A DNA stretch of 64,000 bases, from assembly GCF_900110105.1 (NCBI RefSeq), contig NZ_FOCL01000002.1:1-64000 (forward strand), in the 5' to 3' direction. The position numbers were made by a program, and so were the translations under genes. Within the stretch, counting starts at the first letter, position 1. Each line of letters starts with the position of its first letter. The notes beneath the pieces are model-generated. The model had not been told where the DNA came from and made no database searches. It was given only the letters and a program-made list of their open reading frames with translations. This DNA is from Mucilaginibacter gossypiicola (GTDB lineage: Bacteria; Bacteroidota; Bacteroidia; Sphingobacteriales; Sphingobacteriaceae). Shown here one piece after another: positions 36,274-46,021 of the stretch.

Positions 36274-36456
36274 TTATTTTATCTCTTTGTGAACAGTTAC
36301 TTTACGTAAAACAGGGTTGAATTTTTTCAACTCTAATCTTTCGGTAGTGTTTTTCTTGTTCTTAGTGGTGATATAGCGAGACATGCCTGGCATACCGCTT
36401 GTTTTGTGTTCGGTGCACTCTAAAATCACCTGAACCCTGTTGCCTTTTTTTGCCAT
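36274..36456 (-). CDS. rpmG: 50S ribosomal protein L33
   Basis: 60 residues, normal for L33. It begins [18 protein letters not shown] and contains [21 protein letters not shown]. Only one cysteine is present, so it is a zinc-free (C-minus) form, as is usual in this phylum. It lies between rpmB and DUF4295. Confidence 0.96.
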   Translation of the reverse strand: MAKKGNRVQVILECTEHKTSGMPGMSRYITTKNKKNTTERLELKKFNPVLRKVTVHKEIK

Positions 36457-36538
36457 TTTATTTTTATGTTGTACGTGTCACCTCACGGCTTACGTAATTT
36501 TTCAATTTTATTATACTGCTAAACTTGAAAGCCAACTA

Positions 36539-36772
36539 CTAAATGTAGCCTTTTTTAACAAATTTATTAATGCAGGCGGTAATACCGTTTTTGCTGATAG
36601 TTTTCACAGCAGAAGTAGATACCTTTAAGGTAATCCATTTATCTTCTTCAGGAATATAAAACTTTTTAAGTTTCAAGTTAGGATGAAACCTGCGTTTTGT
36701 TTTAACGTTTGAGTTTGAAACGTTGTTACCTACGATAGATCCTTTTCCTGTTAGATCACAAATTCTTGACAT
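36539..36772 (-). CDS. rpmB: 50S ribosomal protein L28
   Basis: 77 residues with the conserved start [22 protein letters not shown] and [20 protein letters not shown]. It is the first gene of the ribosomal cluster, and its promoter should lie in the 616-base gap upstream. Confidence 0.96.
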   Translation of the reverse strand: MSRICDLTGKGSIVGNNVSNSNVKTKRRFHPNLKLKKFYIPEEDKWITLKVSTSAVKTISKNGITACINKFVKKGYI

Positions 36773-36940
36773 GACAAATATTTTTAATTATCAACCCTTT
36801 ATCCAAAAAGAGTTTGCAAATATCAGACTTTTAAATCAAATATTCAACAGTGATTTAAAAATTTTTCAAAAAAGATTTTCGATGATGCCAGACACTTATC
36901 TAATTAGTTAATAACAGGTTATTTTTTCTTGTGTTTGCTA

Positions 36941-37034
36941 TTGTCTGAACCCGAATTTATGGAATTTAGTGAATTGACAGAATGCTAAACAAATTCCATA
37001 AATTCTTTAATTCGTTTAATTCGAGTTCAGACAA
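36941..37034. repeat. Palindromic repeat, family 2 copy 2
   Basis: Begins TTGTCTGAACCCGAATTTAT and ends GTTCAGACAA as inverted copies. GGAATTT and AAATTCC form inner arms. It aligns base for base in its left end with the copy at 35859. Confidence 0.75.
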
Positions 37035-37180
37035 AATCCATCGCACGCTGCGGGTTTTCCATTTTTGAGCCTATGATCGGTGTTATCACAGCACCATTTT
37101 TGCATACGGCAATTTTTTCATTTGGTAACACTCCTTTTAAATCATGTGGTACGGTGATAACACCAACTACAGGCTTAACC
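37027..37180 (-). pseudogene. Possible C-terminal gene remnant
   Basis: On the minus strand about 50 codons are open: the stretch includes KPVVGVITVPHDLKGVLPNE and ends ENPQRAMDFV at a stop lying inside the repeat at 36941-37034. There is no start codon in the open stretch and an in-frame stop precedes it. The sequence reads as natural protein but I do not recognise the family. It may be a decayed gene end. Confidence 0.35.
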
Positions 37181-37388
37181 TAATAAACTATACCAAAATC
37201 TAAAGTCGCCATTCGTCCAATAATTACTTCTTAAAAAAATTTAAAAAGTAGCGATTTTAGTTTATACATCACACATAAATTATTAAATTACGCCCACCAT
37301 TTAAACCAGTATGAAAACGTTATAAGCTAAACAGAAACAAACAATTTAAGCGCGTAACAGCCTCATCAACCAACCAAACAACCAACCG

Positions 37389-39290
37389 ATGAAAATTACA
37401 TCATTTGAAGAGTACAAAAAAGTTTACCAGCAAAGTGTTGAGCAGCCCGAACAGTTCTGGGCCGGCATTGCCGATAATTTTTTATGGCAAAAAAAGTGGG
37501 ACACTATATTAGACTGGAACTTTAAGGAGCCTAAGATCAAATGGTTCCAGGGGGCAAAACTCAACATTACCGAAAACTGCCTCGACCGCCATCTGGAAAC
37601 TCTTGGCGATAAACCAGCAATCATCTGGGAGCCAAACGACCCTGAAGAAGACCACCGCATATTAACGTACCGCCAGCTTCATGATAAGGTATGCCAGTTT
37701 GCCAACGTACTTAAAAATAACGGTGCTAAAAAAGGCGATCGTATTTGTATCTATATGCCTATGATCCCGGAGCTGGCTATTGCTGTTTTGGCATGTGCCC
37801 GCATTGGTGCTATTCACTCGGTGGTATTTGGCGGCTTTTCGGCCCAATCAATTGCCGACAGGATCAACGATGCCGAGTGTAATATCGTGATCACTTGCGA
37901 CGGCGGTAAACGCGGCAATAAAGAAGTACCGCTTAAAACTGTTATTGATGATGCTTTGGTACAATGCCGTTCGGTTAAGAAAGTGATTGTACTTACCCGC
38001 AGCCGCACGCCGGTGTCCATGATCAAAGGCCGCGATGTTTGGTGGGAAGATGAGATCAAAAAAGTGGAAACACAAGGTAACCCAAGCTGCCCTGCCGAGG
38101 TTATGGATGCCGAGGATATGCTGTTTATCCTGTACACATCGGGCTCAACCGGTAAACCTAAAGGCGTGGTACATACCTGTGGTGGTTACATGGTTTATGC
38201 CGGCTATACCTTTGCCAATGTATTCCAATACAACCAGGGCGAGGTTTATTTTTGTACTGCAGATATCGGCTGGATCACCGGGCACTCCTATATAGTATAT
38301 GGCCCGCTTTCTCAAGGAGCTACTACACTGATGTTTGAAGGTATCCCAACTTATCCTGATTGCGGTCGTTTTTGGGAGATTGTTGATAAGTTTAAAGTAA
38401 ACATATTATATACTGCGCCAACCGCCATCCGCTCGTTAATGAGCTTCGGACTGGACAACGTGAATAATAAAGATCTAAGCTCGCTTAAAAAACTAGGCTC
38501 GGTAGGTGAGCCTATCAATGAGGAAGCATGGCACTGGTTTGACGATAACATCGGTAAAAACCGCTGCCCAATTGTTGATACCTGGTGGCAAACCGAAAAC
38601 GGCGGTATCATGATCTCGCCAATTGCAGGCATTACCCCTACAAAGCCAGGTTATGCTACCTTACCCCTGCCAGGCGTACAGCCTGTTTTGGTTGATGAAA
38701 ACGGCAAAGTAATTGAAGGCAACGGCGTAAGCGGCAACCTTTGTATCAAATTCCCGTGGCCGGGTATGCTGCGCACCACTTATGGCGATCATGAACGCTG
38801 TCGCACCACTTACTTTGCTACTTACGAAAACATGTATTTTACCGGCGATGGCTGCTTGCGCGATGAAGATGGTTATTACCGCATTACCGGCAGGGTAGAT
38901 GATGTATTAAACGTATCTGGTCATCGTATCGGCACTGCCGAAGTGGAGAACGCCATTAACATGCACAGCAGTGTTGTTGAATCGGCAGTGGTTGGTTATC
39001 CGCATGATATTAAAGGGCAGGGTGTTTACGCCTATGTGGTTAGTCCGGATAAACATGGCGATGAAGAAATCACCCGCAAGGATATCATCATGACAGTATC
39101 GCGTATTATAGGCCCGATTGCCAAACCGGATAAAATTCAGTTTGTAACAGGTTTGCCAAAAACACGTTCGGGCAAGATCATGCGCCGTATTTTGCGCAAG
39201 ATAGCCGAAGGCGATACTTCAAACCTTGGTGATACCAGCACCCTGCTCGATCCATCAGTTGTGGACGAGATTAAAGCAGGAGCATTATAA
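37389..39290 (+). CDS. acs: Acetyl-CoA synthetase
   Basis: 633 residues. It has the Acs N-terminal domain, the AMP-binding P-loop [14 protein letters not shown] (near 248), the acetyl-pocket region [11 protein letters not shown], the hinge [20 protein letters not shown] and the C-terminal [16 protein letters not shown], whose lysine (near 596) is the acetylation site that shuts off this enzyme. It makes acetyl-CoA from acetate, ATP and CoA. The gene has its own 200-base AT-rich upstream region and ends 5 bases from the convergent permease. Confidence 0.97.
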   Translation: MKITSFEEYKKVYQQSVEQPEQFWAGIADNFLWQKKWDTILDWNFKEPKIKWFQGAKLNITENCLDRHLETLGDKPAIIWEPNDPEEDHRILTYRQLHDKVCQFANVLKNNGAKKGDRICIYMPMIPELAIAVLACARIGAIHSVVFGGFSAQSIADRINDAECNIVITCDGGKRGNKEVPLKTVIDDALVQCRSVKKVIVLTRSRTPVSMIKGRDVWWEDEIKKVETQGNPSCPAEVMDAEDMLFILYTSGSTGKPKGVVHTCGGYMVYAGYTFANVFQYNQGEVYFCTADIGWITGHSYIVYGPLSQGATTLMFEGIPTYPDCGRFWEIVDKFKVNILYTAPTAIRSLMSFGLDNVNNKDLSSLKKLGSVGEPINEEAWHWFDDNIGKNRCPIVDTWWQTENGGIMISPIAGITPTKPGYATLPLPGVQPVLVDENGKVIEGNGVSGNLCIKFPWPGMLRTTYGDHERCRTTYFATYENMYFTGDGCLRDEDGYYRITGRVDDVLNVSGHRIGTAEVENAINMHSSVVESAVVGYPHDIKGQGVYAYVVSPDKHGDEEITRKDIIMTVSRIIGPIAKPDKIQFVTGLPKTRSGKIMRRILRKIAEGDTSNLGDTSTLLDPSVVDEIKAGAL

Positions 39291-39295
39291 AAAAA

Positions 39296-40612
39296 CTAAT
39301 TCGCGTTCTTTCTGAATGCGGCCCAAACATAAAACGGGATGCCGGCAAGAAGCAGTAAGAAGCCATAATATACTGCTTCTTGCCCAGCTCCCGCAATGGC
39401 CCAAAGCGCGTAGCCAAAAGCCATTACAGCCAACGCCACAGCTCCGGCCCAGCCGCCTGCCTGTGGCGTTTTCCGCACCCGGATAACGAGATAAGCCGCC
39501 GCGGATAACAAATAAGGGATCAAGACACTCAACAACGAAAGCAGCAGCAGGAATTTAAACTGAGCCACCAAACCTTTGGTATAATTCATGGTCATGAACA
39601 ACGATACCATTACACTGCTAATGATGATACCCATATAAGGAACACCTTTTTTATTGGTGCGGCTGAATATAGGCGGGAAGAGTTTATCTTTTGAAATTGC
39701 ATAAGGAACCTGCCCCTGTAGCAACGTCCACCCGTTAAGCGAACCGAAAGCTGCGATAGCAATACCCGCACTTACCCAGTAACGGGCACTGCTGCCATAA
39801 ATGATCACCGCGGTATCAGCATAAGGCGTAAGTGATTTTTGCAATTGCGCCGCCGGAATAATACCGATAACACTTACACTGCCCAGTATATAAACAAACG
39901 TTGTAATAAGCAGCCCCAGCATAGTTGCCCTGGCTACCGTTTTTTCGGGATTAGCCACACTGCCCGCTGGCACGGTAGCGCTTTCAATGCCAATAAAGGC
40001 AAACATAGTCATGGTGGCTGTCGCCTGCAAAGCGCTTACTATGCTACTGCCACTTGCGTTAAAAGGTGTAAAATTGGCCACCTTAATAAAAAACAGGCCA
40101 CCTACAGCCACAAGTAACAATGGTAACACTTTTAAAATAGTAGTAACCAGTTGCAGTTTACCGCCTGCAACAACGCCCAGCGTATTGATATAAGCTAATA
40201 ACCATATCGAACATAAACCGGTGGTTACAGCAATGATACTACTGCTGCCCAGTACCGGAAAAAAGGTGCTCAACGCACTAACAAATGATATAGTGATAGC
40301 GGCATTTGCGCAGGCCACCGCAAGGTAATACCCCCAGGCCACTAAAAAACCAATAAAATCTCCTAGGCCATCGCGGGTATAGGCGTAGGGGCCTCCGGTG
40401 GCATGAGGCAGCAATTTGCTCAGGTTACTGAAAACCCGGGCCAAAAAGAACGACCCTATTGCCGAAAACACCCATCCCAATAAACCAATGCTCCCGAATG
40501 AAGCCATAGCCGCCGGCATCAGGAAAATACCAGCACCAATCATATTGCCAATCACCAGTGAGGTGCTGGTCCACAGGCCTAATTTGTTTTTCTCGGGAAT
40601 GGTTTCGGGCAT
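39296..40612 (-). CDS. APC-family amino-acid permease
   Basis: 438 residues with 12 membrane helices. The first helix carries the unwound motif GNMIGAGIFLMP characteristic of APC transporters, and GGPYAYTRDGLGDFIGFLVAWGYYLA follows. It resembles basic amino-acid or amine exchangers of the AdiC/PotE type; the substrate cannot be set. It is convergent with acs and divergent from the PQQ-type dehydrogenase, with no partner gene. Confidence 0.92.
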   Translation of the reverse strand: MPETIPEKNKLGLWTSTSLVIGNMIGAGIFLMPAAMASFGSIGLLGWVFSAIGSFFLARVFSNLSKLLPHATGGPYAYTRDGLGDFIGFLVAWGYYLAVACANAAITISFVSALSTFFPVLGSSSIIAVTTGLCSIWLLAYINTLGVVAGGKLQLVTTILKVLPLLLVAVGGLFFIKVANFTPFNASGSSIVSALQATATMTMFAFIGIESATVPAGSVANPEKTVARATMLGLLITTFVYILGSVSVIGIIPAAQLQKSLTPYADTAVIIYGSSARYWVSAGIAIAAFGSLNGWTLLQGQVPYAISKDKLFPPIFSRTNKKGVPYMGIIISSVMVSLFMTMNYTKGLVAQFKFLLLLSLLSVLIPYLLSAAAYLVIRVRKTPQAGGWAGAVALAVMAFGYALWAIAGAGQEAVYYGFLLLLAGIPFYVWAAFRKNAN

Positions 40613-40814
40613 AGATTTTCGTTTTGCTGAAAAGATAGGATTTTTCCGGAGAAATATAACGAAGCCTCCTCCACTTCAATTTTATGTGGCTATAGCTAAC
40701 TTTTCGATAAAAAATAAGATCTTATCTAAACATTTACCTGCAAAATTGCTTTTATAGCAGGTTATTGCTTTTTAAAAAGCGGTTCTGCATTTGCATACCT
40801 TGTTCGTCTCAAAA

Positions 40815-42560
40815 ATGAAAAACAAAAAAACTGTGACCGGCGTGATGCTGGTGCTATGCGCGCTGTTTATTATCAGTTTTAAAAACGCAGGTAAAAGAAT
40901 CATGCCGCCGGTTAAGGACACTACTAATGGCGGCTTGTTCCTGCCCGGCAAATTTAAAGCTGTAGTGGTTGTTGATAGCCTGGAAGGCAGGGCAAGGCAT
41001 ATTGCAGTAAACACCAATGGCGATGTATACGTAAAACTCCGCTTCCCTGATTCGATAGGCGGTAATGTTGCCCTGCGCGATACCAATGGCGATGGCCGGG
41101 CGGATATCATCAAAAAATTTGCCGATTATGAGGATAAAGGTCCCTATGGCACGGGCATGAGAGTGCATAAAGGCTACCTGTATTTTAGCTCCGAGGCAAA
41201 CGTTTATCGTACCAAACTAAATCCTAAATCGCTTGTGCCAGATGGTCCGCTCGAATTGATTTTGCATGATGCTGCCGCTCCTCATGAACATGATGCCAAG
41301 CCTTTGGCTTTTGACAATGCAGGGCACATGTATGTGGCTTTCGGTGCCCCGTCAAATGCCTGCCAGGAGCAAAACAGGGTTCCTGGTTCAAAGGGGATCA
41401 AGGGCTGCCCATTATTAAAGCAATACGGAGGCATTTGGCAGTTTGACGAGGCCAAACCCAACCAGGTACAGGCAGATGGTATCCGCTATGCTACCGGAAT
41501 GCGCAGTGTGGTTGCGATGGACTGGAATACTGCCGATAGTTGCCTGTATGTTGTTGCGCACGGCCGCGATGATTTGCGTTTGCAATTCCCTAAAATATTC
41601 AGTGCCTGGCAAAGCGCGGTGCTGCCTGCAGAAGAGTTTATTAAAGTAAAAAAAGGTACCGATGCAGGCTGGCCTTATTATTATTACGATCCTATTAAAA
41701 AGAAAAAACTGCTAAACCCCGAATACGGCGGCAATGGTATAAAAGTAGGAAACGGCGCTAAATATGCTCAACCGATTATGGCTTTCCCGGCTCACTGGGC
41801 TCCTAATGATCTGTTCTTTTACACTGGCAATCAGTTTCCTGCCAGATACAAAAACGGAGCTTTTATTGCCTTTCACGGTTCAACCAATAGGTCTCCCTAT
41901 CCACAGGCTGGCTTTTTTGTGTGCTTTGTGCCGTTTAAGCACGGAAAGCCCGCCAGCCAGTGGGAAATCTTTGCCGACGGCTTTACCGGTAAAAGCACAG
42001 TAGTAAGTGTAAGCGATGCTGTTTACCGGCCTATGGGCCTGGCCATGGGGCCGGATGGTTCATTGTACATCAGCGAAACAGAAGAAGGGAAGATCTGGAA
42101 AATCTCCTATACCGGTGGTAAATCCGGGTTCGGCAAGGCAGATCTTGCCAAAATGGAATTGCGCAAAAAACTTCCCGCCTTCCGGCTACCCGATGTTCTA
42201 AAGAGCGACCTCCAAACCGGCATGCTAAAAGGCGGCGCTAAAATTTATAATACTTACTGCACCAACTGCCACCAAAAAAATGGCCGCGGCGATGGTAATA
42301 TGATCCCTCCGCTCAGCGGCTCGGAATGGGTTACCGGAGGCAAGTATATGGAAAAAGATTTGGCTATAAGGGTAGTATTAAACGGGTTGGAGGGGCCTAT
42401 CAAGGTAAAGAACCACCCTTACAACAGTGCCATGCCCAAGCATAACTTTTTAAGTGACGCCGATATTGCAGCTGTGCTCACCTATATCCGTAACAATTTT
42501 GGCAATAACAGTAGTTTGGTTACCGCAGCTGAAGTTAAAAAGATAAGGGCGGAGAAATAA
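40815..42560 (+). CDS. PQQ-type sugar/sorbosone dehydrogenase fused to cytochrome c
   Basis: 581 residues from the ATG at 40815 (a TTG at 40791 is less likely). An N-terminal membrane anchor or signal (KKTVTGVMLVLCALFIISF) is followed by a six-bladed propeller of the glucose/L-sorbosone dehydrogenase type (DGRADIIKKF, NAGHMYVAFGAPSN, DAGWPYYYYDP, GPDGSLYISET). The C-terminal domain has one haem c site CTNCHQKNGRGDG (near 482) and a distal Met candidate in HPYNSAMPKHNF. A quinoprotein oxidising sugars or alcohols in the periplasm is the likely role. Cofactor use is not proven by sequence. Confidence 0.88.
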   Translation: MKNKKTVTGVMLVLCALFIISFKNAGKRIMPPVKDTTNGGLFLPGKFKAVVVVDSLEGRARHIAVNTNGDVYVKLRFPDSIGGNVALRDTNGDGRADIIKKFADYEDKGPYGTGMRVHKGYLYFSSEANVYRTKLNPKSLVPDGPLELILHDAAAPHEHDAKPLAFDNAGHMYVAFGAPSNACQEQNRVPGSKGIKGCPLLKQYGGIWQFDEAKPNQVQADGIRYATGMRSVVAMDWNTADSCLYVVAHGRDDLRLQFPKIFSAWQSAVLPAEEFIKVKKGTDAGWPYYYYDPIKKKKLLNPEYGGNGIKVGNGAKYAQPIMAFPAHWAPNDLFFYTGNQFPARYKNGAFIAFHGSTNRSPYPQAGFFVCFVPFKHGKPASQWEIFADGFTGKSTVVSVSDAVYRPMGLAMGPDGSLYISETEEGKIWKISYTGGKSGFGKADLAKMELRKKLPAFRLPDVLKSDLQTGMLKGGAKIYNTYCTNCHQKNGRGDGNMIPPLSGSEWVTGGKYMEKDLAIRVVLNGLEGPIKVKNHPYNSAMPKHNFLSDADIAAVLTYIRNNFGNNSSLVTAAEVKKIRAEK

Positions 42561-42622
42561 TAGTTGCCAATCAGTCCCCGGTCGTATTTTTTAATATTAA
42601 CCGGATATGCTAATTTTATAGC

Positions 42623-44293
42623 ATGACCTTATCATTCAAATTAATCGCTTTTTGGCTTTTCATTTTTGGCCCCTTAACCGCAGTTGCGTTATCGCCTGCT
42701 GATACGTCAAGTAAAAAAAGTCCGCTGCAGATGGAAGCATCAGGCTATCGGCTCAATGACTATACTTTGTTTTTAAAAGATGCCATAACCTTTTTTAAAC
42801 AGGATAGTGTTGACAAAGGAATGGAGTTGTTGTCAAAAACTATTAAAAACATCAGGTCACAAAGGGATGTAAAACGGATCATGCCCTACCAGGGATATGA
42901 AATTATCTCCCTCATTGAAGATATCAATAGCAGCAACCTTTCTCCTGCCGAAAAACAATTAGGAAAAACTTTCTTTAAAATAGTATTTACTACGCAGCCT
43001 GGAGATAAAAATTCTGATAACGTTTGGGATGGACTTTTAAAAAATGCGCCCAATACTGTTTTTACACAACGATTAAAGTTACTTACTGCATCATTAAAAG
43101 GAAAATCAGCAACAGGCCTTGAACTGATCAGGTTACTGAATAATAACCCGGGACTGGTATCGGCCAATATCATGAAAGCGGAGGCGCTTTTTGACCAGCA
43201 TAAATACAAGGAATGTATAACATATTGCGATAAAACAATAGCAGCCTGGCCTCAGTATGCCCATGCCTACCATGTACGTGCCCAATGCTATAATAAACTT
43301 GATAAGCCAGAAAACGCAGTTGCTGATTATGATAAAGCTATACAGTTTTCCCCCGGGTATTTTATATTTTATTATGACCGGGCCGATTGCCTGCTTGACC
43401 TTGAAAAGTACAGGGAAGCAGCAACAGATCTGAGATTGACCTTACGGCTAAGACCAAACTACAACTGGACTTATTATAACCTTACACGGTGCTATAAAAA
43501 TATGAACATGCCCGATAGTGCTCTTTACTTTATCAATCAGCATATCAGTCAAAACACCGACGATGGTGACGGCTATGACCTGAAAGGCGATATTTACTGC
43601 GCCCGGAACGAATATGAAACAGCTATCACTCTTTATACGCAGGCCATCAATTTAGAACCTGAAAGGCGCACTTTTTACGCCGACCGGGGAGATGCCTATT
43701 ATTATTCCGATAAACTGGATGAGGCTATAAATGATCTTCAAAAGGCTATCAGCATAGATAAATCTTATCCTTTCCCTTATGACAGGATAGGCGATTGCTT
43801 CTACAAGAAAAAACAATATGAAACAGCCATAACCTATCATCAAAAAGCTATAAAAGTTAATCCCGAATATAAATATGCCTACGTTGGCCTCAATCTAAGT
43901 TATACCCAATCGGGCAAATACCAGGAAGCCATTGATGCTGCCAAAAAAGCGGTAGCTATTGATAGTACTTATGCAACCGCTTTAGGTAACCTGGGGTGGT
44001 CATATTATTGTGCAGGTAAATTTGACGACTGTATAAAATACTCGTACAAAGCACTAAAATACCAGGAGGATGCAACTTATGCCATGTTCAATATAGCGCT
44101 TGCCACCCTTGCAAAAGGCGAAGCAGAGAAAGCGAAACAATTGTATGCCGGCTTTTTAAAAACCTGCAAAGAAAAGAACTATGAGATAAGGGATGGCGCC
44201 ACCGAAGATTTGCGGGACCTGATCAAAAAGAAGGTCCGGGTGGAAGAGTCAAAGTTTATAATTGAGCACATTTTTGAACAAAAGGTACAGTAA
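42623..44293 (+). CDS. Exported tetratricopeptide-repeat protein
   Basis: 556 residues. A hydrophobic N-terminal segment (SFKLIAFWLFIFGPLTAVAL) looks like a signal peptide. From about residue 190 on there are at least ten TPR units (for example PQYAHAYHVRAQCYNKLDKPENAVADYDKA and YAYVGLNLSYTQSGKYQEAI). TPR domains bind proteins; no enzymatic domain is present. It sits between the dehydrogenase and the protease genes on the same strand, but the spacers (62 and 114 bases) do not force an operon. Confidence 0.87.
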   Translation: MTLSFKLIAFWLFIFGPLTAVALSPADTSSKKSPLQMEASGYRLNDYTLFLKDAITFFKQDSVDKGMELLSKTIKNIRSQRDVKRIMPYQGYEIISLIEDINSSNLSPAEKQLGKTFFKIVFTTQPGDKNSDNVWDGLLKNAPNTVFTQRLKLLTASLKGKSATGLELIRLLNNNPGLVSANIMKAEALFDQHKYKECITYCDKTIAAWPQYAHAYHVRAQCYNKLDKPENAVADYDKAIQFSPGYFIFYYDRADCLLDLEKYREAATDLRLTLRLRPNYNWTYYNLTRCYKNMNMPDSALYFINQHISQNTDDGDGYDLKGDIYCARNEYETAITLYTQAINLEPERRTFYADRGDAYYYSDKLDEAINDLQKAISIDKSYPFPYDRIGDCFYKKKQYETAITYHQKAIKVNPEYKYAYVGLNLSYTQSGKYQEAIDAAKKAVAIDSTYATALGNLGWSYYCAGKFDDCIKYSYKALKYQEDATYAMFNIALATLAKGEAEKAKQLYAGFLKTCKEKNYEIRDGATEDLRDLIKKKVRVEESKFIIEHIFEQKVQ

Positions 44294-44407
44294 TCAGAAA
44301 ACAATTTCCCTCAAAAAGATATTAAAATCATCAAACCCGCACATTTTTGCGACAATTAAAAACTTACTTTAGAGTTTTTGTACCATATATAACTATTACT
44401 GAAAGTA

Positions 44408-46009
44408 TTGATGATTAACAATTTTCCGCTTAAAAAGCTTGTGCTGGTAGCCGGGCTTTGCTTACCTGTGTTCGCTTATGCGCAGGAAGCGCCAAAAACT
44501 AAACCTAACTGGCAAAATCTCGACCTTAAAACCGATTCCGTGTTCGGCATCAGTACCGAAAAAGCATATAACGAACTGCTAAAAGACAAAAAACACGTTA
44601 CCGTGCTGGTAGCCGTAATTGACGGTGGTGTTGATGTTGACCATGAGGACCTTAAAAAAGTGATCTGGAACAACTCGAAAGAAATTGCCAGAAATAAAAA
44701 AGATGATGACAAAAACGGCTATGCCGATGACATTCATGGATGGAATTTTATAGGTTCGGCTAAAGGCGATGTGCATTACGACAACCTGGAGCTTACACGC
44801 CTTGTACGTATCGACAATGCACGTTTTGCCAATGCTGACAGTACAAAGCTTTCCGGTAAAGACCTTGCTGATTTTAAGGCATACGGCGCTATGAAAGCCG
44901 ATATGGACAAACAGGTTAACAAAGCACAGAAAACATATGACATCATCAATAAATTCAATACCCTGCTTGATGGCGTACTGGCAAAACTGGGCAACCAAAA
45001 CCCAAGCCTTGACGATATCAAAAAATTTGAGCCTAAAGACAATGGAGAAGCTTATGTTAAGCGTGTACTTGAAAGTGCCCTGCCCGATTTTAAAGATGTA
45101 GCTGATTTTAGGAAGAAAGAGGTAAACGGCGGCTTAACTCACTATAAGGAGCAACTGGATTATCACCTAAACCTCAATTTTAATTCGAGGGATACTGTTG
45201 GTGATAACTATAACAATGCTAACGAGCATTTTTACGGCAACAATGATGTAACCGGCCCCGATGCCGATCATGGCACCCACGTTGCAGGTATCATAGGCGC
45301 AGTAAGGGATAACAATTTGGGTATTATGGGTGTAGCCAATGACGTGGCAATTATGTCGGTACGTACAGTGCCTACCGGCGATGAACGCGACAAAGATGTT
45401 GCCAACGCCATCCGCTATGCTGCGGCTAACGGTGCCAGGGTGATCAACATGAGCTTTGGCAAAAGCTATTCATACAATAAAAAAGCGGTTGATGAAGCAG
45501 TAAAATTTGCATTAAGCAAGGATGTATTGCTGGTACATGCCGCAGGTAATGACAACAATAATACCGAGGTTGAACTCAACGTGCCTAACAGAACTTATGA
45601 AGATAAAAGCGGTGTAGCCGGTGCATGGATTGAAGTTGGCGCATCAGGCCCCAAAGATGACGAAACGTTGAAAGCATCGTTCTCCAACTATGGCAAAACC
45701 AGTGTTGATGTATTTGCACCAGGCGTAGCCATCAACTCAACTACACCAAAATCAACTTATGCCGAGCACGATGGTACCAGCATGGCGGCTCCTGTGGTAA
45801 CAGGCCTGGCAGCGCTGATCCGTTCTTATTATCCTAAATTAACAGCTACGCAGGTTAAGGAGATCATCATGAAGTCGGTAGTGAAAATATCACATAATGT
45901 AGAAATCAAAGACGGTGAGACTAAAAAAGAAGTTCCATTTAGCGATCTTTGTGTAACCGGCGGTGTAGTTAATACTTATAACGCGCTTCAGCTGGCTGCC
46001 ACTTATTAA
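44408..46009 (+). CDS. Secreted subtilisin-like (S8) serine peptidase
   Basis: 533 residues with a signal peptide (FPLKKLVLVAGLCLPVFAYAQ). The S8 triad is complete: Asp in VAVIDGGVDVDHEDL (near 73), His in DHGTHVAGIIGA (near 289) and Ser in DGTSMAAPVVTGLAAL (near 457). The oxyanion Asn lies in HAAGNDNNN. Roughly 210 residues separate Asp and His, against about 40 in subtilisin; this insert is helical and charged. The carboxylesterase gene begins 12 bases after its stop, so they are probably cotranscribed. Confidence 0.94.
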   Translation: MMINNFPLKKLVLVAGLCLPVFAYAQEAPKTKPNWQNLDLKTDSVFGISTEKAYNELLKDKKHVTVLVAVIDGGVDVDHEDLKKVIWNNSKEIARNKKDDDKNGYADDIHGWNFIGSAKGDVHYDNLELTRLVRIDNARFANADSTKLSGKDLADFKAYGAMKADMDKQVNKAQKTYDIINKFNTLLDGVLAKLGNQNPSLDDIKKFEPKDNGEAYVKRVLESALPDFKDVADFRKKEVNGGLTHYKEQLDYHLNLNFNSRDTVGDNYNNANEHFYGNNDVTGPDADHGTHVAGIIGAVRDNNLGIMGVANDVAIMSVRTVPTGDERDKDVANAIRYAAANGARVINMSFGKSYSYNKKAVDEAVKFALSKDVLLVHAAGNDNNNTEVELNVPNRTYEDKSGVAGAWIEVGASGPKDDETLKASFSNYGKTSVDVFAPGVAINSTTPKSTYAEHDGTSMAAPVVTGLAALIRSYYPKLTATQVKEIIMKSVVKISHNVEIKDGETKKEVPFSDLCVTGGVVNTYNALQLAATY

Positions 46010-46021
46010 GATCAACCATTT

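Larger units (their letters stand above)
36773..37388. other. 616-base divergent gap with repeat and gene remnant
   Basis: This gap separates rpmB from acs. It holds palindromic repeat family 2 copy 2 (36941-37034), a minus-strand open stretch that reads like the end of a protein (37027-37180), and AT-rich DNA at 37200-37380 that probably carries the acs promoter. No complete gene is supported. Confidence 0.6.
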
